64,000 bases of DNA, from NCBI GenBank assembly GCA_049999805.1, contig JBNGIO010006274.1:81818-145817 (forward strand), read 5' to 3'. Each line of letters opens with the position of its first letter. The first letter of the stretch is position 1. This stretch comes from Folioceros fuciformis. Taxonomy: Eukaryota; Anthocerotophyta; Anthocerotopsida; Anthocerotales. The notes below the pieces were generated by a model. It had not been told where the DNA came from. It did no database searches and saw nothing but the letters and a program-made list of their open reading frames with translations. The position numbers were made by a program, and so were the translations under genes. Of the stretch, positions 25,241 to 36,723 are shown one piece after another.

Positions 25241-25841
25241 CAGCCGCTGAGAGGAGGTTCCAGCCCTAGCCTCAACCTCCACTCTCAGCCCTAAATGCCA
25301 GCAACCTCAGCAGCTGATTGAGAACCTCAGCACCTAAGCTCCTCACCTCAGCACAACAGTTCTCTACTCCAGCACTTCAAGTCTCTACTCTAGCACTTCA
25401 AACCTCCACTCCAGCACTCCAACTCTTCAATCCTTCACCATCACGTCTCACTCCTAGATTTTAAAACACAGCAGCCCCTCACTTGCAGCCCTTGAGGCAG
25501 GGATGTGCAGACCCAGGCTGGATGGCCTCCTCGGCCCACAACCCTGCAATCCGTCACCTTGGAAACCCCTCAGGGACGTCAAGGTACCCCAACCACCCAA
25601 CCAGCATGCAAGGAAGGTCAACCCCTGTGGATCTGCCCACCCAGATCTCGACGATTTTGGGAGCCGCCACGTTCCCCTAGTGGCATGGGGAATCAAGGCT
25701 GCACACAAGGTCCAAGGAGCTCTCACCAAAAAAAACCCCCCCCCTCAATGACAGGCCTGGCCTCTTATCCCCCCTTGGCCAGGAACCCGTGTCACTATCT
25801 AACCAGGTCAACCCGCCTCCGACAGAACCCTCCACTTGTCA

Positions 25842-25905
25842 AAACCCTAAACCTAACTCCGACCTAATCCTAACCCTGACCTAGCCCTAACCCCGACTTT
25901 TGCCC
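25842..25905 (+). repeat. Degenerate telomere-like CCCTAA repeats
   Basis: The stretch contains accctaaac, aatcctaaccctga and tagccctaacccc within about 60 bp, on the C-rich strand of the plant telomere motif CCCTAAA. Units are imperfect, so this is at most an old interstitial telomere-like tract and may be chance in C-rich sequence. Confidence 0.4.
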
Positions 25906-27495
25906 TGGTTGCTCTTATCAAAATTAATCGACCACTCAAAACTACCAAAGCTCACGAGTGCCTCTCAACACTCTCTTCCCCCCTCTGATCCTCTCCTTAG
26001 ATCATATGCAACCCTTTAGAGACCCCACTGTCTTCAGATCCTTTCCTCCATTCTGGTAGCCAAGGCCCATGACCCGGTAGACCTACTCATCTAGTGCCCT
26101 GCAGCCCGTCCCCAGCCCCCGCTGAGCCAACCGCCAGCCGCTAGGCGGGAACCTGGCTCTGGCAGTGCCCCCTGCACCTCGTCCTGCCGGCCAGGATTTC
26201 CTCCACAGCGGCCGCCGATCCGGCTCTTGCTGCCTGTCCCTCGATGGTCCCTCCTCATTCGACCGACCTGTTCCCCCCCCTCGGCTTGGCTGGCCGGCCT
26301 AGGGTGGATCGTCGCCTGCTTGCCCAGGTCGACTGGCCAGTGGTCGCCAACCGGCCTCCAGATTCAGCCAGGCAACCAGCATGTCCAGCTGGCTGACTAC
26401 TGGCTTCACCCTCCCAACGCCTGGTAGCTTGGGCTCCTTCTTCGAACAACTCCTGAAAGGTCTTCCGCAGATCCAATGCCACCCTCCTGACCTCCAATTG
26501 TTCTAACTTTTCCTTCAACTCCAGTTCACCCTTAGCGAGGACCTTCTCCCTGCCAACGAAGGCATTCCCCAACTACTGCCATAGCTGCCTATAGAGGTCC
26601 CCTGGCTCAGCCCCAGCTTGATCCTACTAGCGCCACCTTGATGCCTACTTGTCTGCTAGCCTGCCGCGATCCAGCCCAGCCTCCTTGCCAACCAGTTCGC
26701 CTGTCTACGCAACCGCGATTCCGCCTAGCTAATCGGTACCAAAAACACAATCACACAAACAAGAGTTGCTTGGATTTTACCGAGTCTCCCCGCAATTCCA
26801 TCCCCAATCCAATCACCCGCCTACTTGCCGATCCGGCCAACCCATGTGGCCCCCGGCCCTCGGCCTGCGCAATCGCCTACCTGCTACTAGCCAGCCAGCC
26901 AGACCCTCGGCATGGATCCTGGTTCCAGTTTAGCTCAGATCCACCCTGGCCAGCCACCGATCTGCCCGCCGTCAGTTGAGCCCGGAGCACCCTCCTACTA
27001 GCCGCCGATTTGGCCATTCTGCCTACTGTCGGCCTGCTGCAACTGCTTGGTTGCCTCGCCACGGTTTAGCCAGCCCACCGACTAACCACGATCTAGCCAG
27101 CCTGCCTGGATCCGGCGAGTGCCTGGATCTGGCGCCTCCCGGCCTGCCTGGATCCGTCTCCTGCAGCCACAGCCTGGATGCCGGCCAGCCGCCAGCCGGC
27201 CTGGTTGGCTATTGGATTCACCATCTCCGCTGCTTGGAGTCCACCACCAGGCCTCTGCTTGGGTCCAGATCCAACCCCGGCCGCCCAGATTTGGCACCGC
27301 TCACTGGCTTGCCCGGGTGCTTGCCAATCGGCCAGGATCTGCTTGCAGCCCGCCTGGCCTAGATCAAGCATCGCCCGCCTGGCCTGGATCTAGCGCCGCC
27401 CGCCTGGCTCCAACTCCGACCAGCCCTGCCGCCCAGCCATCCCTGTGCTGGCTCTGAGCTTGGTGCGCAGGTCCCGCAGCCTGTCTGGCTGCTTG

Positions 27496-27505
27496 NNNNN
27501 NNNNN
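27496..27505. other. 10-N assembly gap 2 (C-rich block)
   Basis: Identical 43-nt sequence lies on both sides (27453-27495 and 27506-27548). Confidence 0.98.
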
Positions 27506-28739
27506 TCTGAGCTTGGTGCGCAGGTCCCGCAGCCTGTCTGGCTGCTTGGCTCCTGATCCGGCAAGCCAACCAGCCGCCGAGCCGGCTAATCCTGCTGCGC
27601 TTCGGGCTGCTTGGTTGCTGACGTGCCCGGCTACGTGCTGTCCCTCGTGCCTGCAGCCAGCCGACCCATTGGATCCAGCCAGGACCCCAGCCCAGACCCG
27701 AACCCGGCCTGCTACACCTATGAATCCCGGCTAGGCCGCGGCCAACACGGCCTGCCTCAGCCTCGCTTCACACCTACCTGGGCCTGCCATAGACTGCCCC
27801 GGCGACCTGCACAGGCCGCCGAGGCGCCTTGCCCCCATCTGGTCTACCTCCACCACTACGGGGCTGCATGCATATCCTGTCCAGGGGTCGCAACCCAACC
27901 ATTCGCCTTCTAGGCCCAGTAGCTGTTGAGCCGCCTGCTGACTCCCCGATCCGGCCCCGTCCTCAACCAGCTATCAGCCGCCAGCCTACCTGGATGCCGA
28001 ATCGCCCACCGCCCAGTTGCCCGGCTCTAGGATCGGCCAACCAGCCAACCACCGGACTTGCCTTCGAATTCGCTAGCAGCCAACAGAATCAGGCCTCAGC
28101 CTCAATGGCTCCTACTTTGATCTGCCCACCTTTGCCTGGATAGTTTGCTGCTGCAGCCAGCCCGCCGACTGGCCACAGTCCAGTCGACCAGGCGGACTAC
28201 TTGGACCCTCACAGCCCGCCAGCTGTTGGATCGCACAGCTGCTGCTCAACAGCCGACCTCTATTGGCCAGCTCCTACCAAGCCGATTCATCCAGGCCGCC
28301 CACCTGCCTAGCCTATGCCGAGCTGGACCAGCCACAGCCAGCCCGCAAGCCACCTGCAACCTGGCCAGCTGGCCCTCCTGCTTAGCCTTATCAGTCAGCT
28401 CCCATGGATCAGCCCTAGGCCCACCTAGCTTGGATCCAGCGCCGTCTCTGGCTGCCTGCCTGGAGCTGGGCCGGGCTGGGTTGCGGGCTAGGCTCCTCAG
28501 CAGCCCGCCAACCTGCCATCCGACCTTGGCCCTGCTAGCCAAACAACCGGGCCGCTGCTGGCCCCATCCTAATTCCTGCTGCCGCTGGTGGCCTGCCTCA
28601 TCCACACCGGCCAGGATCAGGCCTCCGTGATTTACCAGCAGCTGATAGTTGCTGATATGTTTGCAATGGAATTTTGCATGAAATTCCACTTCCTAAGAGG
28701 AGCAAAGAATTCAAGGTGCGCATGCAATCCATGAATTCT

Positions 28740-30740
28740 CCCCCTCCTCGCGCTCATCTTTGACCCTTGCATGTCATTCACTTGTATTGCATGTTCCTTT
28801 GTTCTACGGTTCCAATGTGGCATCCTCTCAAACAATTCCCCGGCCTACCATTTGGGCACTCTCACAACCTCCGTTGGGCCGCTTCACACAACAAGAACTC
28901 ACATGGATGCTTGAGCAGAAAAGATATAGTAGTCATTGTGGGAATGTGCGAGTTGCTTTCATTCCTTTTGAGAGAGTTGCTGATTTTGTGAAAGGGTAGG
29001 AAACCTTGGAAGGCTTCCCAACCAATTTGCACACTCAACGTCACACTCCTCATACCGCTGTGAACAAAGCAGCTCTATTTTACCGCGCCCAACGCACACT
29101 TCACCGCTATTATGTAAGCTTGCATAAGCATTTTTGTGCATATGGTCCTGAAGACAAGCATCTAACGGGGAAAGAAGTGTTTATACAGCTCAGCAACAAA
29201 TCAAAGACTGGCGTGGGCAACAAATGGTCAAAGGTGAAACATGGGGATAGCATCAAAAGGGGGTATCAATATAATTTTGAGATATAACAGCTATTGGTAT
29301 GGCCTGATGGTGCTGAGGTTAAGATTTTTGTGGGCTCCCATGTGGATAGTAATGGCCAATTTTGTCACAGTCGACCATGTGAGAATCCAACTCACTTATC
29401 TCCTCACCTGTCGAAGGATATTCAGAATTGGGTGAAGTATAGGGTGTTTTGCAAGGTTTCAAGAGCCGAAATTCTCACAAACTACGAAAAGATGATGGCT
29501 ATTTAGTTCATGGGCAGAGTATTAGCTACACTCACGCCTTCATGAAGTTATTGTCTTACTGAAACGGATATTGAAAATATTGCAAGAAAAGCATGTGCTC
29601 ACTTCTATGCCTTGGCTACTCGTGATGAGAATAGTGTCTGTTTGTGGATTGCTATGCACAAGGACATTGTATTTCACTTCTCATGAGAACATCCTATTTT
29701 TGCCTTTTGGATATAGACACCTTTCCAAGAGGAGATGCTTGTCAACTTACGAACAAATAACATATTGTCTGTGAATGCAACCTTTGGGACCAACAAATGG
29801 AAAGTGAGTACATGACATGTGATATCTAAGTTTAGAGTCACAATGTAAAAGCTTGTTAATTTTGGTGTTCTCTTCATTTTGCAGAAACAACTTATTTCCA
29901 TCTTAGTTTTCCATGATTATTTCAATGGAATTCCCGTTGCTCGTGTCCTTATAGACTCGAGAGCTAGCAAACAGATAGTGAAGTGGTTACATGCACTTTA
30001 AATCTGCATGTTATCGAAGCACCCTACGTTGACTCCTTCCTCCTTTCTTGTTGATGATTGCCAAGCTGAAATAAATGCTATTTGAATAACCTTTAGCGAG
30101 AGTATGCCATTGTATTTATGTTTGTGGCATGTTCGCAAATGCTAGCACGGGCATATTTTGCAAATGTATGTGATGTAGAAGTGAGGAAACGACTGTATAA
30201 GGGTTTCTCATATATTATGTATGTTAATAGCAGCATACAAAAAGGAGCTGTAACCTATTTGTACACAGAGTTTGAGGCCATTGCATTGGCATTCACGAAT
30301 TATTTTCGAAAGCAACGGGATACTATCATTGACATGTGGTTGGACACCATGCGAACTATGCCACATGCGGGAAAGAATTGTAATTCTAGTATAGAGGCAT
30401 ATCATAGTCACTTGAAAGCAAGAGCTTCTTTGACCAAGAAGCGATTGAGAAGTCGGAGGTTGGATTGGTTATTACACATATTAGTAAAACGACATTTTTT
30501 GTTTCAAGCATATTGCAAGGATAATGCTATCACTCGAAACACCAAATTAGAACGGCAAGTGTAGCATGATTTTACAAAAGCAGACACAATTCCAAATATC
30601 CATGTGAGATTGCCAGTCACAGATGGTGGCACAGCCTATGTGTTGGGGAAGAAGGGACTAGTGTATGAAGTTGACGATGCTGTTATGTTTGGGGCTCCTG
30701 CACATGTGCTCATGCTACACAGAAGTTTGTGTGCAACCAC
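28740..30740 (+). pseudogene. MULE-type transposase relic
   Basis: Plus-strand frames, broken by many stops and shifts, give in order ATFGTNKWK near 29,780, then FHDYFNGIPVARVLIDSRAS near 29,910-29,970, then VDDCQAEINAI near 30,050 and PLYLCLWHVRK near 30,110-30,135. This is the order of the Mutator-like transposase core (D...D...E region followed by the LCxWH motif). A 148-residue open frame at 30118-30564 continues with WLDTMRTMPHAGKNCNSSIE, like the C-terminal part of plant and alga MULE-like proteins. Upstream frames from 28,760 (HKHFCAYGPEDKHLTGKEVF) may be its N-terminal part. No terminal inverted repeats were found by eye. Confidence 0.6.
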
Positions 30741-30790
30741 CAATTAAAAGTCTTCTTGATGCTGCAGGATTCGGCACCTAAAATAGTGCA

Positions 30791-31090
30791 TGTCAAACAT
30801 TTGATGCACTTGAGTCAGCCCATATGTTAGTTCACAATGTCCCACTTGTGCATCAAACATTTGATGCACTTGAGTCAGTCCATATGTTAGTTCACAATGT
30901 CCCACTTGTGCATCAAATATTTGATGCACTTGAGTCAGCCCATATGTTAGTTCACACTGTCCCACTTGTGCATCAAACATTTGATGCACTTGAGTCAGCC
31001 CATATGTTAGTTCACACTATCCCACTTGTGCATCAAACATTTGATGCACTTGAGTCAGCCCATATGTTAGTTCACACTGTCCCACTTGTG
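30791..31090 (+). repeat. 60-bp tandem repeat, five copies
   Basis: Five consecutive 60-bp units beginning catcaaacatttgatgcact (the first begins with a variant) and ending cccacttgtg differ at only a few positions. The unit length is a multiple of three and lacks stops in several frames, so both strands read as 20-residue repeats. Confidence 0.95.
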
Positions 31091-31220
31091 CAGCAATTCT
31101 TGTACCAGTTGAAATCCACTCGAGTTGGTAGTGGCGAGCCTCCACCATCTTTAGCTCTCCACCAAGTGAATGATAGGTTGAACAATGACTTGAAGCAGCT
31201 GCTTTCCTTTAGGGAGCACT

Positions 31221-31316
31221 GAGGCCAAAAGCAGGATACGATAGGAGGCCAGAAGCGGAATACGATAGGAGGCCAGAAGCGAAATACGATAGGAGGCCAG
31301 AAGCGCAATATGATAG
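31221..31316 (+). repeat. 24-bp tandem repeat, four copies
   Basis: Four units of the form gaggccagaagcg-n-aatacgatag follow each other with few differences. It lies 130 bp after the 60-bp array. Confidence 0.92.
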
Positions 31317-31319
31317 GAT

Positions 31320-32016
31320 AAATTCTCAGTCAACAAACAACAGAGTGAAGTTGCAATAGCAATCTACAGTGAGCAGAGGTCTTTTTCAAGTGTAGCTACA
31401 AGAGGAGGCAGCAGCTTGTATCGATATGTTAGACAAAGACAGAGCAGCTTATATCACAATTTCAAACAAAGACGTAGTAACCTACAACAACTGACATCGC
31501 AATTTGAAGTCAAGAAGGATGCCATGCAGCGCAATTTCATAGCAGCTGTCTCTCTTCATATGCAGCCTTAACACGCATTTGAAGTGAACCGAGACTCTCG
31601 GCCCATTCTTTTGGTCTTGAATACAAATGCATACGTACAAGGATGCCATGGGTATATACACATATTTTTTTGTATGTACACTTGCTCTATATTCCATATA
31701 CATCATTACCAATATGTGACCTGTACCAGCCAAGCTAACAAGTTCTCAGTAACTTGTACCCATTTGCGCCTTCTCTGGCCTACCGCACGGCCTTTGTCAG
31801 CTCAATAAAACTTTGAAGTATTTAGGAAACGAGGGTCTTTTGGGGTCGATATAAAAATCAAAACTTCCCAAACAATATTGATTATATTATCTCAAGCAAA
31901 GTTGTTCCTTTCCCAACGGATTACGAACCAGGTCACTTACGAAACAAGTCAAACTAATGTGATGAACAAAAATTTAGGGCTATCTTCTAATGTCTTAATA
32001 TTATAAGATAATCCTA
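31320..32016. other. Unassigned AT-rich spacer
   Basis: No coding or repeat feature is supported between the 24-bp array and the LTR-like fragment. Confidence 0.4.
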
Positions 32017-32429
32017 AGTAACAAATGAGAACTTAGTTCCAATAACTAAGAGTATTTTTTCTAATTCAAAGAGAGATGGAAAGTCCCATCTACTCCAAAG
32101 ATTGGAGAAACAACCTGACCAGGAAGCTTTGGAGTAGAACTCGAGTAGGGCCAAAGGTCAAAAGGGGTACTAGCCCCTTCGAACATCAAGACTACCTACT
32201 GCTCCCAAGATATAACATGGGTTTAGGGTTTAAGGCTCCAATATAAAATCCTTGAGCTAAGGATCCTTTGAGAGAGCTAAGTTGGAAGCTTAGGCCGGAG
32301 ATGGCTAACGCAAGCTACTTGGACACCAAGAGCTGGTGTTAGTGTTTGGTAGTTAATCTTGACTATACTTTTGCTTCTAACCGCATGGTTTCTTGCACAC
32401 TTCATCTTTCTCTCGAAGAGAATGTTAAT
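32017..32429 (+). repeat. Solo-LTR-like fragment related to the gypsy LTR
   Basis: It starts agtaacaaatgag, like the gypsy LTR start agtaacaatgc. It ends with ttttgcttctaaccgcatgg and then gaatgttaat, parallel to the LTR end (ttggcttctaactgcgtgg, then gtgttact). No matching target-site duplication is evident and no PBS follows, so it is a diverged solo LTR or LTR fragment of a related family. Confidence 0.45.
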
Positions 32430-32832
32430 GGTTTGTCTCACCCTCCTAGAAGGATAATTCTAGGATGATGCAACCAATTTGGAAAATGTTGAGGATCCTC
32501 TAACATCACTCATACACTACCTATGTTGGATTTAATTTGGAATTCTAGTGTAAGTAGAAGTATAGAACTTATTGCAATACAATGCCCTTCTTGCAATTTG
32601 TTAGGTCACTATGTCCCACAACAAAAAACATGTCCTAGGTGGACTAAAACCCTTCTTCAACTTCTTTTACTCATTTGGTACATAAGGTAGTGGGCTATTT
32701 GCATTCTAAGACACGCAATTTGCAGAAGGCAAACATGCTTCCTTATGAAGTTGAGCGGCAGGGAAACAATCGCTTTGTGGGGCGACGGCTAGGGTGACGA
32801 TGGCGCCGGGAGGGATTTAGCTCGGTGGCTCA

Positions 32833-34617
32833 ATGGAGTCGATGAGCCCCCCATGGGGGGGCTCAACAGTTGGCACATGGGCGGCAGTAGTCGGTATGTG
32901 CTCTAATAAACAGAAGGTGGGGGGGATAAACGAGGGGGAGACGGAATCTAATCCTTCTAACGCTAGCCAAAAAAATGTCGCGGCAGAGAAAGACTCGCAG
33001 GTACGGTCTTATGAGTTGGATTCTGCGCAGGCAAAGGTCTATATAGCCAGGCCCTTCCCAAGAATATGCCTCGGGTTCGGCAAAAGAGGGTACAGGGTTA
33101 GAGCTGGGTCCGCTCACAGATGTGCTCATTAAGGCGAGATTTTTTTAAAGGGAAGAGGACAAGCTGGCTGCCAGCTCAGTTGTGGGGAGGCTTTTGTCTG
33201 GTGGTCCTCCTTCCGTGAAGGAATTGGAGGATTGGGTGGCTTAAGTAACGGGATGCCCCCCTACATATGTTTTCCTGAAAGCAGACGGATCTTTCCAAAT
33301 AAAGTGTGACGAGGCCGTTGGGGCTCAGGCCCTTCTGCAAACAACGTTGTCATTCCGAGATTCTATCCCGGTGGTGGTGGAGGCCTGGTCTCCTGGGCAT
33401 ACAATCATGCAGTCTAAAATCAAGCGACACTTTTTGTGGGTGGGTCTTCCAGCCTTGCCAGTTCAGCTCATCCCAATGATTCGCAAAATTCTGGAGACCA
33501 TTGGCAGGATGGTGGAGGTCCCTAAGGTGGGTTCTTGATTCTTCGATAGCAGCAAACCACCTCACTTTGGTGTGAGGGTGGACAACCTCCACACTCTGCC
33601 GGAAGGAGTTGTAGTTCGGGACCCAGAGGACCCAACTAAGTGCTTTACTCAGCTTTTTGATTACCCTGATCTCCCTATCAGATGCGGTGTGTGTGGCTTG
33701 CATAATCATCTTAAGCAGGCCTGTCCTCTTTGAGCTAGAACGGAAAGGAGGAGGGACAGGTCGGAGCAGGCGCAGTCGGGCCCCCTGCCTGGATTCAAAG
33801 AAGCCCCTACAAAGCCTTGGAAGACTAATCCTGGAATGCGGCTGTGGGCAATTAAAATTCAGAAGGACTTCTTCTCGGGGAGCGGTGTGGTAAACAACGC
33901 GCAATCTAAATTGTGTGTGCTCCTGAGGAAGAAAGTCGATAATAAGTACTTCTATTGGATGCCGAAGGGGGGAAAACTTAGAGCCTTGCCTATGCGCTCT
34001 CTCCAGATAGGGGGGTTGTCGGAGGGTCAACTGCCTGCGCTCTGGAGTACAGTTAAGTTGAAAGTTAGGGGCATGTTGCAAGCAAGCTTGGGCTTTGATG
34101 AGCAGGTTGTAAGAACAATTCTACAAGAAGCACGGCATAGTATGGTGTGTCACAGACTGGAGGATAGCACAGTTATCTTGTTTGTGAACACTCTAATTGA
34201 ACTGAGGGAAGAGTGTCATATTCGGGATTTTAAGGTGTCTAGTGGATGGGGGAGCCTTAGCTACTGGCTAACATCAAGGATGTGGAGTTCAGCAAAGGCA
34301 GGGTTACTCTCGCCTCCAGGGTGGTCTTTAAATCACACCTTGGCTTTCTTGGGCTTCTCAATGCTCCGATTTCGATCAAACTTCCAAGCAGTTGGGAGCT
34401 CAGATGAGAAGAAGGTTTGATGTTTGAGGAGGCGGTGCCCATGGAGGAGGATCTTGATACTGTGGTGCTTAATCGGACGATGAGGTTGTCACCTGCAAGT
34501 GGTACCAACGGTCCTACAAATGATGGCAAGGTTAAAATCGGGGGACCTTCCCAAAGTAGAAGTGCCCATCAGCTTGACCACCCCGAAACACATCAGGGGT
34601 CCTCAAGAATCTCCTAG
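32833..34617 (+). pseudogene. LINE (non-LTR) ORF1-like relic, DUF4283-type with zinc knuckle
   Basis: Plus-strand frames read RDSIPVVVEAWSPG near 33,355 and HFLWVGLPALPVQLIPMI near 33,430, resembling the DUF4283 RNA-binding region of plant L1 ORF1. Near 33,660-33,735 comes YPDLPIRCGVCGCLHNHLKQ followed by AC, a CCHC-like knuckle with one extra residue before the His. Stops (near 33,242 and 33,536) and at least one shift break the frame. Downstream frames to 34,617 are charged and unassigned. No ORF2 (endonuclease/RT) was recognised. Confidence 0.5.
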
Positions 34618-34696
34618 GATGCAAACCAGGTCGGGGTAGAACGAGAGAACGAGAGAAGGAGAACGAGAGAAGGGCGAACCCTAAGCCTTCTTGCAG

Positions 34697-34867
34697 TATA
34701 GTGGCATGAAGTTTTAGATGAAGGGCACGAAGTGTAGCAATGGGGTGCTTAGTTATAGTGGCATGAAGTTTTAGATGAAGGGCACGAAGTGTAGCAATGG
34801 TGTGCTTAGTTATAGTGGCATGAAGTTTTAGATGAAGGGCACGAAGTGTAGCAATGGTGTGCTCAAT
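34697..34867 (+). repeat. 57-bp tandem repeat, three copies
   Basis: Three near-identical units begin tatagtggcatgaagtttta and end gtgcttagt. The third diverges at its end. Confidence 0.93.
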
Positions 34868-35580
34868 TATAGATCTAGCTGGCTTTAGGCATAATGCTCT
34901 GGCAACCTAAGCATATTCATTACACATGAGACACTGCTTGAGACGCACTTTAAATGGTCATGACAAACCTTGTTAATCTTAGCTAACTTTAAATGAGATT
35001 TGTAAACTAAGCTCCAATCCTAGTCTTGAATGTTGGATAGTATTAGTAGTGATCCAATGTGATATGACGTAATCAAACAATGCTATAGATTGAAACCTTC
35101 TTTTGTGCACGCGAGGAAAGATAGATATACATTGGTCAAGGATATCAAATGCAAAATATGAAGAAACAAATATCCAATGAAGATCAAACCAATATATGTG
35201 CAAACAATATATATCACCATTTGTTTGTAGAATACCATAGATGCATGAACCTTTCAAAGATTAAAATAAGATAAGAAAATTTTAACCCATCCACCCTGAA
35301 GAGGAGATAGATAAATCATGATTGACATACTAGGACTAACCAACTACCTAATGACTACCAATAACACTTAAAATATCATGGTCTAGAACTAATTACTACC
35401 AATAACACTTCAAATATCATGGTCTAGAAAGAGAAAGGGTCTCACTACTAATGCAATGACAAAAGATAGAGTCTAAGAGAAAAGATCTCATGTACTTCTA
35501 CAAAAAATAAATAAAAAAATACCAAGGATAAAAGATCTATTATAAAAAGTCTACTACATAAAAAATCTTCTACACAGAGT
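34868..35580. other. Unassigned AT-rich spacer with a short duplication
   Basis: No gene is supported. A direct repeat of about 40 bp (taccaataacacttaaaata... and taccaataacacttcaaata...) lies near 35,354-35,425. Confidence 0.4.
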
Positions 35581-35845
35581 CTACCCACTTACTAGAGACC
35601 CTAAGTCCAATTGTGAGAAAGGGTCTATCCACTTACTACANNNNNNNNNNGAGAAAGGGTCTATCCACTTACTACAGACCCTAAGAGACCCTAAGTCTAA
35701 TTGTGAGAAAGGGTCTATCCACTTACTACAGACCCTAAGTCCAATAGTGAGAAAGGGTTTACCCACTTACTATAGACTCTATGTCCAATTGTGAGAAAGG
35801 GTCTACCCACTTACTACAGACCCTATGTCCAATTGTGAGACAATG
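35581..35845 (+). repeat. 44-bp tandem repeat around an N gap
   Basis: Units of about 44 bp contain gagaaagggtctacccactt and tactacagaccctaagtcca. The 10-N gap at 35641-35650 lies between two identical 26-nt stretches, so one unit may be an artefact. Confidence 0.9.
35641..35650. other. 10-N assembly gap 3 (44-bp array)
   Basis: Identical 26-nt sequence lies on both sides (35615-35640 and 35651-35676). Confidence 0.98.
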
Positions 35846-35934
35846 AAATGTGTCCAATTGTTAGACAATGAAATATGAGTCCAATTGTGAGACAATCAAA
35901 TGTCAGACAATCAAACACCCGCCAGAAAATACGA

Positions 35935-36295
35935 ATACCAAGTCCAATGTGATAACATGTCTATAGTCAGCCGGAAAATACAGATACCAAGTCCAATGTG
36001 ATAACATGTCTATAGTCAGCCGGAAAATACGGATACCAAGTCCAATGTGATAACATGTTTATAGTCAGCCAAGTCCAATGTGNNNNNNNNNNTGTGATAA
36101 CATGTTTATAGTCAGCCAAGTCCAATGTGATAACATGTTCATAGTCAGCCAAGTCCAATGTGATAACATGTTTATAGTCAGCCAAGTCCAATGTGATGAC
36201 ATGTTTATAGTCAGCCAAGTCCAATGTGATAACATGTTTATAGTCAGCCGGAAAATATGGATACCAAGTCCAATGTGATGACATGTCTCAGCCGG
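35935..36295 (+). repeat. 33-bp and 48-bp interleaved tandem repeats around an N gap
   Basis: The core agtccaatgtgataacatgt with tatagtcagcc repeats about ten times. Longer units add ggaaaatacggatacca. The N gap at 36083-36092 lies between identical 37-nt stretches. Confidence 0.9.
36083..36092. other. 10-N assembly gap 4 (33-bp array)
   Basis: Identical 37-nt sequence lies on both sides, starting tgtgataacatgtttata. Confidence 0.98.
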
Positions 36296-36723
36296 AAAAT
36301 TGAAGAACAATGCTAAGATGGAGAAGAATGCGAGGATGAAAGGAATGTAAATATGGAGAGGAATGCAATAAGGATGAAAGGCAATTGTGAATGTACACGT
36401 CATGGATTGTGAAAGCCACAAGGAAGTGATATCTATAATACACCACGAACTAGCTAAGTGCACTTGACCAAGGCACTCCATGGAGAGAGTCATAACCGAA
36501 AGAGAAGAAGAGATTAGACGATGTCACCAAAGAATGGATATTACATTGATGTACAAGATTATAGAACTCAGATTTCGAAGAAAAAAAATCTTCGCAGCAC
36601 ATTGTTGATCACCATTCCGATGTGGGAGTCCGCTGTCCACAATCACGAAACCATACTACGTGTACCAAAATACTGGGACAAACCCCAATACAGGTCACGC
36701 CAGCCACATCCCTGATGAACAGC

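Larger units (their letters stand above)
25240..28640. repeat. C-rich low-complexity block
   Basis: About 3.4 kb in which the plus strand is dominated by C over G and by recurring cores such as gccagcc, gcctgcc, cctggatc and cggccag. Many open frames of 60-160 residues on both strands are Pro/Ala/Gln-rich by-products of this composition and match no family. It looks like a degenerated tandem array or an expanded low-complexity spacer. It includes an N gap (27496-27505) between two identical 43-nt stretches. Confidence 0.6.

Noticed and set aside
26227-28630. Many 60-160 residue Pro/Ala/Gln-rich frames on both strands
   Set aside because: They follow from the C-rich repeated composition, which removes stop codons. 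No family signature and no consistent frame.
32450-32700. Possible gag start and zinc knuckle after the solo-LTR-like fragment
   Set aside because: The Cys/His spacing (CPSCNLLGHY and a later Cys) does not fit CCHC well, and the frame has several stops with no other gag signal.
33350-34081. 243-residue minus-strand open frame
   Set aside because: It lies opposite the LINE ORF1-like motifs and shows no domain of its own.
35581-36295. Possible CRISPR-like array of repeated units
   Set aside because: Units are contiguous without unique spacers and lie in a plant nuclear context. They are minisatellites.
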